This document shows, in pieces, positions 15,559 to 36,414 of a DNA stretch of 64,000 bases. Position 1 is the stretch's first letter; every line of letters starts with the position of its first letter. Origin of the DNA: Leptospira noguchii serovar Panama str. CZ214 (GTDB lineage Bacteria; Spirochaetota; Leptospiria; Leptospirales; Leptospiraceae); NCBI RefSeq assembly GCF_000306255.2, contig NZ_AKWY02000019.1:189001-253000 (forward strand), in the 5' to 3' direction. The translations under genes and the position numbers were made by a program. Under the pieces are notes generated by a model. The model ran no database searches and was not told where the DNA came from. It saw nothing but the letters and a program-made list of their open reading frames with translations.

Positions 15559-15878
15559 TTATAGTTAGATTGTGCGAACTCTTTACAAAAAACAATAAAT
15601 CCGGGTTAGGCTCAATTTTTGAGAACTTTTTCATCTTGGTAAAATCATAAAATTTACTTTGGATACTACTGATCTCTATAAAATTGAGTACCGTTCATTT
15701 TATCACAAAACACTGATTCCGTGCAAAAAATTAGGTATTTATTATATAGTTATGAGTAATTTTATATATCTGAATGAATGTAGATTTATTTTATTTATCT
15801 TCATAGTTAAGCTTTTCTTTTAGGTTTTATAAAAGTTCTTACAAAATTTTGGATAAGTTTTGATACCAGTAACAGTAC
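15559..15878. other. Intergenic, no gene seen
   Basis: Contains a reversed ATCTCTATAAAATTGAGTACC fragment near 15670, which recurs at 37757 and 5110. Nothing else is supported. Confidence 0.45.
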
Positions 15879-15917
15879 AAGGAGCAATTACCAAGTGATA
15901 AAAAAGTCGAAATTCCT

Positions 15918-16112
15918 TTGGACGAAGTAAAACGTGTTTTTAAATTTTTAGAAAACGTTCATAATTGTATGCATCAGCCGTTGTTTTATCAAAATTTGGA
16001 ATTTGTTGAAAAGTTTGTGAAAGAAAATTATATAGAAGCAAAAGAACTCTATTATCATGTTATTTGGAATTGGTTACCTAAAGAAATTCAGAACGAAATC
16101 GAAGAAAGTTAG
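15918..16112 (+). CDS. Small conserved-looking protein, start uncertain
   Basis: At least 64 residues, helical and aromatic-rich (HNCMHQPLFYQNLEF, then YYHVIWNWLP). I do not recognise the family. The given start is TTG 15918, but the frame stays open upstream to 15873 and reads LPSDKKVEIPLDEVK. A good AAGGAG (15879-15884) is followed five bases later by in-frame TTA where an initiation codon would be expected. The gene may therefore have lost its start, or translation may begin at the weaker TTG. It stands alone between repeats. Confidence 0.5.
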   Translation: MDEVKRVFKFLENVHNCMHQPLFYQNLEFVEKFVKENYIEAKELYYHVIWNWLPKEIQNEIEES

Positions 16113-16199
16113 ATTTTTTTAATTTACCTTGAATTTTGTTTAGAGCTTATTTTGAGAGTATTTTATTGGATATGGAATTTTTTTATTCGTTTGATTTGT

Positions 16200-16370
16200 T
16201 GAGATGTGCTCCTTCGGTTTTCGTAAACTAAAAAAATCTGCGTTTGCGACGCGGAAGCGACCGAGGCGGGGTCAAGAAATTAATATTATAAAAATAAAAT
16301 ATTAAGTCAATGGAATTTAATTTCTTGACCAGAGCTGAGGGCGCGGTCCTGTTTTTTTCGGAGATTTTAG
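16200..16370. repeat. GC-rich repeat region with a 14-bp inverted repeat
   Basis: GGTCAAGAAATTAA (16270-16283) is exactly inverted at 16317-16330, across a 33-base AT loop. The flanks are GC-rich (TGCGTTTGCGACGCGGAAGCG before, AGAGCTGAGGGCGCGGTCCTG after) and resemble the T and G repeats. Neither arm is in a gene. Confidence 0.6.
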
Positions 16371-16476
16371 TTTTTACAATTGAAGTCGCACAGGATCCGC
16401 CCTTCATTTTATCTTTACGGAAAAAATAAGTTATGATGTAAAGGTGAACTCGGATTACGTTTTGTTTTGATTGTTT

Positions 16477-17973
16477 TTAATCTAGGATCCGATTCCATTC
16501 TCGATCGTAATATCTTACGAGCGCTTGGTTGTCTAACCGATTGATTTCAACTGGAACACGCGACATATCTTGTGGAAATACTTGAATAGATTCTAATTCT
16601 TGAATATTCAGAAATTTGAGATCTTCGGGAAAGTCTTTTTTGAATCGTATTGATTTTTGTCCCGCGAGTACAAAACCCCATTCTCCGAAGGAAGGGACAT
16701 ATACGTGCAAAGGCAAAGTATGAAATCCAAGAGAAGCTATTGTTCTTTCTATACACCAATAAGACGATCGAGCGAAGAGGGGAGAAGTGGATTGTATTTC
16801 CAACACGGAAGTTTCGTTCATTCTCCTTTTTAAAGTATGAAAAAATGCAGTAGTATATAATTTCCCTAAGGAGAAATTACTCGGGTCCGGAAAGTCTATC
16901 AATACTACATCAAATATTTGGTCCGATTCCTCCAGCCATACGAATGCGTCCGTGTTGATCACGGTTACTTTTGGATTCTTTAAACTTTCTTCATTCAGTT
17001 CCTTTAATATTCTATGTTCGGTAAACAAATTTGTCACAGCGGAATCTAAATCTACTAATGTTACAGATTCCACATTTTTATGTTTTAGTATTTCACGAAC
17101 TGCTAATCCGTCTCCTCCCCCGAGTACTAATACCTTTTTCGGAGCAGGATGTGCAAGTAGTGCCGGATGAACCAAGGTTTCATGATAACGATATTCGTCT
17201 CTAGATGAAAATTGCAAATGTCCGTTTAAAAAAAGTCGAATTTCGTTTTTCCATCGTGTTACTATAATTCTTTGATATTGAGTTTGTTTAGATAATATGA
17301 TTTCATCTGTATATAAGGATTCTTCGCTATAATATGTGATCAAATCCGAATAAGAAAATCCTAAAATTAACAAGGTCAATACTACGACTGATTGTGCTCT
17401 TAGTAAAATCGTTTTGTTATATCTTAAGGGTAACGCCCAAGTTCCCCAGAGTGCTACTCCTACATTCAAAATTCCGAATATAAACCCGGTTCGTATTAAT
17501 CCCAACTTTGGGGCAAAAAAGATTGGAAATAGGATCGATGCGAGTAATGCTCCTACGTAATCTAAACTTAAAACCCTCGATACGAGTTCCTTGAATTGTA
17601 GTTCTTTTTTTAATATTCTTAACAATACTGGAATTTCGAGCCCTACTAAAATTCCTACTAAGATCACAAGTAAGAATAACGGTATCTGAAAATATCGAAT
17701 CTGTCCGAAACTCAAATAAAGTATCGTCGAACTAAATCCTCCTACGAGCCCTATTGCGAGTTCGATTTCCAAAAACTTGGGGATCAAATCTTTTTCCAAA
17801 TATTTGGACAACCAAGATCCTACTCCCATAGAAAATAAATACGTTCCTATAATGAGTGAAAATTGTGTTACAGTTTCGCCTAATAAATAAGATGCGATTG
17901 TTCCAGCTAACAGCTCATAAACGAGACCGCAAGAAGATATGATTAAGACCGATATGTAAAGCGCTGTTTGCAA
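16477..17973 (-). CDS. Membrane-bound spermidine synthase-like protein
   Basis: The 498-residue protein has about seven N-terminal TM helices (to ~210) fused to a polyamine aminopropyltransferase-like Rossmann domain. Motifs are [17 protein letters not shown] (~249-265), the AdoMet-type loop [16 protein letters not shown] (~283-298) and [11 protein letters not shown] (~357-367). Cytosolic SpeE uses decarboxylated AdoMet and putrescine. The membrane-fused branch is common in DUF4178/DUF350 operons, and its substrate is not settled. It starts eight bases after a small exported protein and lies downstream of a DUF4178 gene, which supports that cluster type. Confidence 0.85.
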   Translation of the reverse strand: MQTALYISVLIISSCGLVYELLAGTIASYLLGETVTQFSLIIGTYLFSMGVGSWLSKYLEKDLIPKFLEIELAIGLVGGFSSTILYLSFGQIRYFQIPLFLLVILVGILVGLEIPVLLRILKKELQFKELVSRVLSLDYVGALLASILFPIFFAPKLGLIRTGFIFGILNVGVALWGTWALPLRYNKTILLRAQSVVVLTLLILGFSYSDLITYYSEESLYTDEIILSKQTQYQRIIVTRWKNEIRLFLNGHLQFSSRDEYRYHETLVHPALLAHPAPKKVLVLGGGDGLAVREILKHKNVESVTLVDLDSAVTNLFTEHRILKELNEESLKNPKVTVINTDAFVWLEESDQIFDVVLIDFPDPSNFSLGKLYTTAFFHTLKRRMNETSVLEIQSTSPLFARSSYWCIERTIASLGFHTLPLHVYVPSFGEWGFVLAGQKSIRFKKDFPEDLKFLNIQELESIQVFPQDMSRVPVEINRLDNQALVRYYDREWNRILD

Positions 17974-17980
17974 ATCGTTT

Positions 17981-18175
17981 CTACTTGCCTCCGGAATATC
18001 TCATAAAATTTGTATAATGAGAACGGTAAACCCCAGGATTTTCCCTTACCGTTTTGGGTACATTTTCTACTTCGTCTACTTCGTTGGAACCTCTTCCATA
18101 AAAGTTATTATACGTTAGATAACCTGAAATCCCAAGTACGTAGGCGGGATATAAAAGTCGTTTTACTAAATTCAT
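17981..18175 (-). CDS. Small exported protein of the spermidine-synthase cluster
   Basis: The start is taken at the internal ATG (18175) because AAGGAA lies eight bases before it, giving 64 residues in place of 84. A hydrophobic N-terminus ([20 protein letters not shown]) is followed by [19 protein letters not shown] and the C-terminal RYSGGK. Small proteins ending in a similar pattern (VR-NPG-YRSHY...GGK) occur, as I recall, beside DUF4178 and membrane SpeE genes, so it is probably a functional member of that module. It is probably periplasmic or membrane anchored. No activity is known. Confidence 0.7.
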   Translation of the reverse strand: MNLVKRLLYPAYVLGISGYLTYNNFYGRGSNEVDEVENVPKTVRENPGVYRSHYTNFMRYSGGK

Positions 18176-18755
18176 TGAAATGTTCCTTTTAGTTTTGTTG
18201 TAAGTAATAGAAAAAATGCAATTGAGTATATTCAAAATACTTTAAAAAGGTCGATCGGTCTGTTAGAGTTTTTCTATCGATTTGGGTAAAAATTATCTTT
18301 CTGTTAATATTAATAAACTGTGATAGTTCCCACAAATTGCGTTTCTTTATGAATAGATAAACTCTGAGTAATAATACAAAGTAGTTCCTACAGATTTTAT
18401 TTTTTAAGGCGAGATCTATGCTTATCTTGAAAACCACGGTAAAAATCCTATCTTGGCAAATCTAAGTTTTGAAAAAAAATATATATACTAATTCTAATAC
18501 GTTTCGTTTCTTGATTAAATTATAAAAACTTGTTCTAAAGAAATTCAATGTTAGGACCCTTCTTACGAGAATATGTCAAGGAGAGAACATCTCGCTTGTC
18601 TATAGAAAACGAAACGTTGAATAACCTATGTTGATCTTTCTGATAAAATACAATTAGGTTCCGGAAGGCGTTGTAAGTTTTTGAGCAGAGTCTTTTATTG
18701 CTGAATTTCCACATTTTAAAATTTTTAAAACAGATCCTTTAACTGTATATTTCTT
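18176..18755. other. Intergenic, no convincing gene
   Basis: Separates the small exported protein from the DUF4178 gene. Two open frames here have no protein-like composition. GTTGATCTTTCTGATAAAATAC near 18630 repeats sequence at 3140 and 41083. Confidence 0.5.
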
Positions 18756-21015
<2,260 letters not shown>

Positions 21016-21220
21016 ATAACATGCGTTTGGTGTAAAAAATTTGTCGAATCCGGCTTGCCATAGGCAGCCGGACCGGCTCTCGCTTTGGTCAATCAACTGT
21101 ATATAGGAAATACTATACAACATGTCATCTTTAGTTTTAATAGAACGCGATTTTGTCGAGTGTCCAAGGCGCAAGATGCTGAGTTTCTTACATTGATCCC
21201 TTTCGTGTTAACTCACGTTA
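21016..21220. repeat. Dispersed element T, copy 3
   Basis: Starts ATAACATGCGTTTGGTGTAA, has hairpin TCCGGCTTGCC-ATA-GGCAGCCGGA (one mismatch) and the TCAACTGTATATAGGAAATA block, and ends GTTAACTCACGTTA. The right end shows that T elements share the AACGTGAG inverted end with the R family. Confidence 0.75.
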
Positions 21221-21228
21221 GTTCAGAT

Positions 21229-21297
21229 TAACAAAACTGCTTCCATCGACAGTTCCTATAAAACGGAAACTGATGGAGAATTCATTTTTGTTATAGA
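21229..21297. repeat. MITE-like element M, truncated copy 4
   Basis: Carries the M interior (AACAAAACTGCTTCCATCGAC, then ACGGAAACTGATGGAGAATT) but lacks the left TAGAGTTG end and most of the right end. It directly abuts the right end of T copy 3. Confidence 0.6.
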
Positions 21298-21572
21298 ATA
21301 CGATCTGTCGAACAAACTCAGCGAATGCCTCTCTGGGGATCGGCATTCAAGAAGTGATGCATTAAGTTGAGAGTGAGGCGATGAGTTTGAAAGAACGTTT
21401 GTGCCTCAATTACTTTCGCAAAAAGTTACACTGCTTAAGTACAGCATTCAATCTTTTTTATGTCAGTTAGATTGAACTCAAGTTAAAGTAAGATTTCCCA
21501 AAATTTTAGAAATAGGTCTGTAAGATATAGATTTGCAATCTAACTTTTTACGATAACCACTACAATTTCAGA

Positions 21573-21931
<359 letters not shown>

Positions 21932-21953
21932 TAAAATTCTTTAGTAATATTTA

Positions 21954-23237
21954 TTAAAGGATATAACCTTTTTCTCCGTGAATTTCCGAATCTAAACCGG
22001 TGATTTCTTTCTCTTCGGAAATACGAAAGCCGATTGTTTTATCGATCAAGAATACTAGAATCATAGAAACGATAAAAGAATAAGCCCCAGTTGCAACTAC
22101 ACTAATAAGTTGAACTAAAATTTGATCTCCTTTACTTGCAACACCTGCGCCAAGAGTCAGAGTAAAAACTCCCGTAAGAACTGCGCCTAACGCACCACCT
22201 ACGCCGTGAATTCCGAATGCATCTAAACTATCATCGTATCCTAGTTTTCCTTTTAAAAGAATTGCACCGTAACAGACTGGGCTTACAAGTAATCCCATGA
22301 TAATTGCTCCTTGAACTCCTACAAAACCAGAAGCGGGAGTAATTACAACTAAACCTGCCACAATACCCGAAGCGGCTCCAAGAGCGGTTGCTTTTTTAGT
22401 ATGTAGATATTCGATTACGAGCCAAGCGACTCCGGCGGCAGCAGGTGCAATCAAAGTAACTAAAAATGCTCTGGCTGCAATACCGTTTACACTAAGACCT
22501 GAACCTGCGTTAAAACCGAACCAACCAAACCAAAGTAAACCGGCGCCAATCAAAGTATAAGTAAGATTGTTTGGAGCTATCAGAGCAGGACCTTCTCCTT
22601 TTCTTTTACCTAGAACGATTGCGGCCGCAAGGCCTGCAATTCCGGAGATAAGGTGAACAACGGTTCCGCCTGCGAAATCCAAAGCGCTCATTCTAAAGAG
22701 CCAGCCATCTGCCGCCCAAACCCAATGTGCAACAGGATCGTAAACAAGAGTGGACCAAAGAAGAATAAAAACTATATAACCGCTGAATTTAACTCTTTCT
22801 GCAATGGCTCCTGAAATCAGAGCAGGTGTAATCAATGCAAACATTCCTTGAAAAAGAAAGTGGATGTACTTAGGAATTGTTAATTCTAAGGTATTTTCAT
22901 CGATTCCATTTAGAAAAGCGAGATCAAAATTTCCGAAATAAGGATTGGTTCCGGAGAAAGCAAAACTATATCCGAAGATGGTCCATTGTAGTGTCAAAAC
23001 CAAGATCGCTATAAAACTATGCATCATAGTAGAAAGAACGTTTTTAGATCTTACGAGACCTCCGTAAAACAACGCGAGCCCGGGTATCATAAAAAATACA
23101 AGTGCAGATGCTACAATCATCCAAACTGTATCTCCTTTATCTGCTACAGGGGTTGCTGCTGTACTAACTTCTTGCCCAAATAAAATAAATGGAAGAAGTA
23201 GGGTGAGCAATAAGAGTAGTCTCTTGGTCCATTTCAT
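21954..23237 (-). CDS. amtB: Ammonium transporter AmtB
   Basis: Trimeric inner-membrane ammonium channel. The N-terminus is a cleavable-looking signal segment (LLLLLTLLLPFILFGQEVS), then eleven TM helices. Family motifs are ALVFFMIPGLALFYGGLVRSKN, DFAGGTVVHLISGIAGLAAA, WFGWFGFNAGS and DDSLDAFGIHGVGG, the last two including pore-lining residues and a pore histidine. I start it at ATG 23237, seven bases after AGGA, not at the TTG 18 bases upstream. A sigma-54 type promoter lies about 40 bp before this ATG. It forms an operon with glnK. Confidence 0.95.
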   Translation of the reverse strand: MKWTKRLLLLLTLLLPFILFGQEVSTAATPVADKGDTVWMIVASALVFFMIPGLALFYGGLVRSKNVLSTMMHSFIAILVLTLQWTIFGYSFAFSGTNPYFGNFDLAFLNGIDENTLELTIPKYIHFLFQGMFALITPALISGAIAERVKFSGYIVFILLWSTLVYDPVAHWVWAADGWLFRMSALDFAGGTVVHLISGIAGLAAAIVLGKRKGEGPALIAPNNLTYTLIGAGLLWFGWFGFNAGSGLSVNGIAARAFLVTLIAPAAAGVAWLVIEYLHTKKATALGAASGIVAGLVVITPASGFVGVQGAIIMGLLVSPVCYGAILLKGKLGYDDSLDAFGIHGVGGALGAVLTGVFTLTLGAGVASKGDQILVQLISVVATGAYSFIVSMILVFLIDKTIGFRISEEKEITGLDSEIHGEKGYIL

Positions 23238-23276
23238 AATCATTCCTATCCCCAAATCAATTTTTATTCCTTTGTT

Positions 23277-23292
23277 TGCAAGATTGGTACCA
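23277..23292 (-). promoter_or_regulatory. Sigma-54 (-24/-12) promoter of amtB-glnK
   Basis: On the minus strand the sequence reads TGGTAC-CAATC-TTGCA, one base off the consensus TGGCAC-N5-TTGCW with exact spacing. It ends 40 bases before the preferred amtB ATG, giving a leader of about 30 bases. Sigma-54 control of ammonium transport is classical, and an RpoN pathway affecting amtB has been described in pathogenic Leptospira, as I recall. Confidence 0.78.
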
Positions 23293-23863
23293 ATTGGAAG
23301 AGAATTTAAAAATTTTCAGAGAATCAAAAAAATCTTTAGAATACATGAGTTCTCACATTTCAGAACGCATCTGTAAAATCCTAATTTGAGGTAGTTCCCA
23401 CATTTCAATTTTTACGGAAAAATAAACCGGTTTAAAAGAGGATTTTTCACATAAAATGTTCAATAGCAAAAACCAAATCTGAATGTAGCTTTCTATTTTT
23501 TAAAAAATAAAAGTGAAATTGAAATGAATCCAAAACAAAGTTACAAATTTTAAATTGATTCAAAAAATACACTTTGCTGAATTAATGAGCTGAAATTTTC
23601 ATTTTGCAAATTTTATGTATAAAATGTTTGTAGAGTAAGGAAAATGCTATTATTCTGCTCAAACATAAAAACCAAATCTTAATGTAGCTTTCTATATAAG
23701 AAGTCAGGGGTGAATTTTCTGAAAGTATGAGTTCCTACAATTTTAAAATTTGTTCGTAAAACTATGATTTGCAGTAGTTCCCACATTTTAGGAATCAATT
23801 TGTAAAGTTTAGATCCCAACTTTTCAGAAAATGAACCTGACTGACGAACCCACGTTAATTTTT
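23293..23863. repeat. Spacer with a 29-bp direct repeat and R copy
   Basis: AAAACCAAATCTGAATGTAG (start of a 29-base unit at 23468-23496) recurs at 23667-23695 with one mismatch, about 200 bp apart. A degenerate R element fills 23702-23858, ending GAACCCACGTTAA. No gene seen. The region could hold activator sites for the amtB promoter, but none is identifiable. Confidence 0.5.
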
Positions 23864-25474
<1,611 letters not shown>

Positions 25475-25490
25475 AAAATCCTCCGGATTT

Positions 25491-26537
<1,047 letters not shown>

Positions 26538-26543
26538 GATGGT

Positions 26544-29761
<3,218 letters not shown>

Positions 29762-29791
29762 AGAGGTTTGAGTTGCTCCGGAAAAGGATTA

Positions 29792-29876
<85 letters not shown>

Positions 29877-29881
29877 TGTTT

Positions 29882-31058
<1,177 letters not shown>

Positions 31059-31059
<1 letters not shown>

Positions 31060-32126
31060 TGTTAAACAAATTTGAATATATCGTCGTCGATTCTATTTCT
31101 TCTGTGGATCCTAACTCACTTTCTTTGGGACAACTTAATCAGAAGTTTATAGACAAACAAGGGAATCGTTTTGCCCTTCGTTTTAATCGAGACACGAGAA
31201 GGTTAGAATTTGTGAGAATTACTTTAGAATCTCCTAATGAAGCACAAAAACACTTTTCTCGTACTCCCGTTAGACAAGTAGCACATTCGTTGGATCTTTC
31301 TACGACGAAAAAAATTTCTTCTCTGCAGGAAATCATGTCCAAAACCCAAGAGCAGTCTTCTGTAAAAATTCCAAAACCGAGTTCTTCTCAAACTACTAAC
31401 GAAGGAGCGATTCCAAAATCGGTTTTTCAAAGGGATCATCGTAAAACCAAAGAAGTTTCCAATTCTGATTTGGATTTAAGTCAAATGGATCTTAATATTA
31501 TGGATGGTCCAGCAGCTATTTCCACCAAACATGACTCAGGTGATTCTTTACTGAAAATAGAATATGGTTCGTCTGCTTCTTTAGGAGACGGGAACGTTAT
31601 CGAGAAAAAAATTTCCGAACTTACAAAAATTAAAGAAAGAATTCATTCGGTTTTGAATAATCTTCAAAATTCTAAAATTTTTGAAATCACTGGTGATCCT
31701 TCTGAAAATAAGAACATTATAGGAAATTTAAATCGGGAGTTTGACATTGAATTTTTTCAAAAGCTGGATCGATTGATAAATTACCACAAAGAATTGACCA
31801 CTTATCCTAGATCGGTCAACTACTACACGGCTAAATTTGAGTCTTCCAAAAAGCAAATTCTTCAATCTAAAAATACGGATGCTGAAAAACTCAAACTAGT
31901 AACTCTTTGGGAGATGCAGGAGTTGATGCTCGGGTTGGTTCAAAAACTTAAAAAGATGGTTTTAAGCGCTTTGAACGTTTTGAACACCAAAAACGATAAT
32001 CACATCAAACAACTTCCATACAATCAGCAACAAATGTTTCGAGATTCTAGAACCGCGCTTCTTTATTGTTCGGAAGATATTTCTTCTTTGCTTATTTCTT
32101 TGGAAAGTTGGGTCGATACTGAATAG
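31059..32126 (+). CDS. Unknown cytoplasmic protein with low-complexity middle
   Basis: 355 residues. The N-terminal ~85 residues look folded (FEYIVVDSISSVDPNSLSLG, then NRFALRFNRDTRRLEFVRIT). A Ser/Thr/Lys/Gln-rich linker follows (~85-175), then a helical C-terminal domain (from ~185: VIEKKISELTKIKERIHSVL). There is no signal peptide or TM segment. It is coupled to the gene before it and 12 bp from the one after it. The layout, a short folded head, a linker and a coiled-coil-like tail, suggests a scaffold or adaptor; this is inference. Confidence 0.75.
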
Positions 32127-32133
32127 GAGATAA

Positions 32134-32930
<797 letters not shown>

Positions 32931-32932
32931 GT

Positions 32933-33628
<696 letters not shown>

Positions 33629-34122
33629 GGTTATGTATTTTTCTCAAAGTCTCAAAAAATCATCGGATTCAAATTAAATAAATTATAATATTTTGATTCT
33701 TTAAATATATGATCCCAAGATGGAAAACGTAGCGCGTTTATAAATCAGGAATGTAACGTTTGGCGTGGGTTCCTGCTTGGATTTTACTTTCATTCAAAAT
33801 AAAAAAGCAGAACCGGGCTTGTTACGCGAAAAAAGCCTTCAGTATAACTTTTTCTTACGGAAAAAGTTATACGACAGATCTTAAGGGCGACTCTTTGCAC
33901 GTTTGTATCTCTACCGCAAGATTTTTTAGTAAAATGTGGGAACTACTGCAAATTTAAAGTTTTAACAATTGATTCTGAAAATGTGGGAACTACTGCAAAT
34001 TAAGGTTTATATTATAATGGTTTTCTTAAATACTTGTTGAGTGATAAGCAGCTCTTTAAAAAATACGTTTTCTCTTTTGATTTAAGTTCAATGAACTTTA
34101 TTTTTGCAAAAGTTTTTGAGAT
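33629..34122. repeat. Spacer with repeat fragments and a perfect palindrome
   Basis: GTATAACTTTTTC (33842-33854) is exactly inverted at 33860-33872 around TTACG, next to AACCGGGCTTGTTACGCG (a fragment of the G repeat, reversed). Two copies of ATGTGGGAACTACTGCAAAT lie near 33934 and 33980. No gene seen. The palindrome lacks a T-run, so I do not call it a terminator. Confidence 0.5.
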
Positions 34123-35214
34123 CTACTTTAAAAAATCTGCGGTTGTATCTGGATAAATTTGAGAAGCTAAAATAAAAATAAAAATGCTGACTGCAATTCC
34201 CATAGAAGCAAACAATACGTCTTTTCCAACTTTTCTAAAAGTTTCTAAATAAGGAAGATCCCTAAAGGTCATAAAATTAAGAATGATTTCTCTTCCTGCT
34301 AACATTCCTAAAAATACCCAAGTAGTCGACATGGGCGTTTTGCTCCATTCGTGAAAAACGATTAGAATTGTTCCATAAACTAAATCTACGATCGTCGCCG
34401 CTTTGGACCATTGAATATCCGATTTTTCAGTTACGAGTTCTTGGATGGTTCCTCCATTTGTGTAAAGAATAATTCCCAGAGCAGCGACTAACATAAACAT
34501 TGCGAGGATGAATTCTAAGATAGAAAGTTGTCTAGGTAAATAAATTACAATATTAGCTGCGTCTTGTCGTAACCATGCAATCCAAAGATAAATTGTAGAT
34601 AACCATTGAAAGATCGCCCAACGTTTTTCACTTTTAGGATCTGGAACGTGATCTTCTGTGTATTCTTTTGAATCTATTTTTACCAGAATTCCCCAGACGA
34701 GTAACGCGGTACCGAATGCGATTCCGTAACCAAAAAATGATTTAGTCAGTATCTTTTCGATGTTACTTCCACCAAAAAGTCCTAAGATTAAAAAAGTAGT
34801 GGAGATAGGAGATTTTAGTCGGGTAATCACTACTAAAATTAAAGGAGCTAAAAGTTGTATCAGATTGAATTGTCGAATTTCCGGAAAATTTTCCAAACGT
34901 CCAAAATGAATCTGGGTACCGTTCCAAAACCAAGCGGTTAAAAAAATTAAAATCAAGGTTCCGCCTAAGACGACTAACTTTAAAATCCAATGAACGTTTT
35001 TTTTACTTTCTATAAAAGTTCCTACGGTTTGTACCGCGTCATTTCCAGCAACGGAAAATGCACTGATAAAAAATGCAAACCAACCTAAATAATAAGAAGA
35101 TAATCTAAATTGATAAGAGACAATCATCAGAATTCCAGCGATCGCAACCAAAGAATAAAATCGGATTTGGTCCCGAGCGCTAGGATGTTGAAAGTCTATT
35201 TCATTTTGTTTCAT
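34123..35214 (-). CDS. PiT-family-like transporter, 5' end next to an IS
   Basis: A polytopic membrane protein with two PiT-like signatures: FSVAGNDAVQTVGTF, resembling GAND-VAN-F-GT, and two copies of the (S/T)P(I/M)STTxxxLGxxxG pattern (SPISTTFLILGLFGG, TPMSTTWVFLGMLAGRE). PiT carriers move phosphate or sulfate with H+ or Na+. The frame can be extended to a TTG at 35280, but that codon lies inside the IS630 terminal repeat. Without the IS the frame meets a TGA with no start codon before ATG 35214, so I use 35214. It has no clear ribosome site, and the gene may have lost its native start or promoter to the insertion. Confidence 0.65.
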   Translation of the reverse strand: MKQNEIDFQHPSARDQIRFYSLVAIAGILMIVSYQFRLSSYYLGWFAFFISAFSVAGNDAVQTVGTFIESKKNVHWILKLVVLGGTLILIFLTAWFWNGTQIHFGRLENFPEIRQFNLIQLLAPLILVVITRLKSPISTTFLILGLFGGSNIEKILTKSFFGYGIAFGTALLVWGILVKIDSKEYTEDHVPDPKSEKRWAIFQWLSTIYLWIAWLRQDAANIVIYLPRQLSILEFILAMFMLVAALGIILYTNGGTIQELVTEKSDIQWSKAATIVDLVYGTILIVFHEWSKTPMSTTWVFLGMLAGREIILNFMTFRDLPYLETFRKVGKDVLFASMGIAVSIFIFILASQIYPDTTADFLK

Positions 35215-35321
35215 TGAAAAGGTATCTGCAAAGCAAATGCTTAAAAAGATACTACTGACAATTGCATAATATATCACCAAAAAGAAGTACCCAAATAATC
35301 TAATAAAAAAAGACTGTAGAA

Positions 35322-35837
35322 ATGGGTAATATAGCGGGAGTGAAACGAGATTTCAAAGGATTAGAGAAACGTCGTTTAAAAGGCCTGAAGCTGCGAGGGG
35401 AAGGGATTAAAAGATCTGAAGTGGCGCGTCGTCTGGGAGTGACTCGGCATGCAGTAAGGCAGTGGGAGAAACAAGTAGAGGAAGGAGGCGAAGAATCTGT
35501 TCTTTGGAACGGTCGAGCCGGTAGACTTCCTCGCTTGACGGAATCGCAAGTAGAAGAACTCACGAGCATGTTAATCGAAGGTCCAATGAAACACGGCTTC
35601 GATACTCCGATTTGGACTTGTCGTCGTGTAGCAAAGTTAATAGAAAAGAAGTTCTGTATCCACTATCATCCGGATCATGTATGGAAAATATTACGTAGAA
35701 TTGGTTTTAGTGTACAAAAGCCGATTCGACGAGCTAAAGAACGAGATGAAAAAGCGATCTCGAATTGGAAGAAGCGTCGTTGGCTGAAAGTTAAAAAAAG
35801 CCCAAAAAGAGCGAAGAAAGATAGTTTTTATCGATGA
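35322..35837 (+). CDS. IS630 transposase, N-terminal frame (OrfA)
   Basis: 171 codons. The helix-turn-helix region (RLKGLKLRGEGIKRSEVARR, then LGVTRHAVRQWEKQVEEGG) is followed by a second DNA-binding segment (LTSMLIEGPMKHGFDTPIWT, then YHPDHVWKILRRIGFSVQKP). This is the classic IS630 N-terminal layout. It stops at 35837 just before the first catalytic Asp, which is in the +1 frame. Joining the two frames needs a +1 shift, or slippage on the A7 run at 35793-35799, which lies inside the 50-base overlap. Confidence 0.9.
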   Translation: MGNIAGVKRDFKGLEKRRLKGLKLRGEGIKRSEVARRLGVTRHAVRQWEKQVEEGGEESVLWNGRAGRLPRLTESQVEELTSMLIEGPMKHGFDTPIWTCRRVAKLIEKKFCIHYHPDHVWKILRRIGFSVQKPIRRAKERDEKAISNWKKRRWLKVKKSPKRAKKDSFYR

Positions 35838-35862
35838 AAGCGGTTTAACGCAAATACCTACC

Positions 35863-36333
<471 letters not shown>

Positions 36334-36414
36334 ATTGGTGATATATTATGCAAATGTCAGTAATAAAACTCCAGAACTCCCGTCAAGGTGTTCCGGAGAG
36401 TTTATGAGGGTAGT

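Noticed and set aside
18189..18437. 82-codon minus-strand frame upstream of the small exported protein
   Set aside because: AT-rich, with no protein-like composition or ribosome site; overlaps the leader region.
33842..33872. Terminator after the glycosyltransferase operon
   Set aside because: The 13-bp stem is perfect but lies over 200 bp past the stop and has no T-run, so it is listed only as a palindrome.
35264..35280. 28-bp near-palindrome (ACTGACA...TGTCAGT) as a target site for the IS
   Set aside because: The longer 26-bp ends with TA on both sides explain the same bases as part of the IS terminal repeats.
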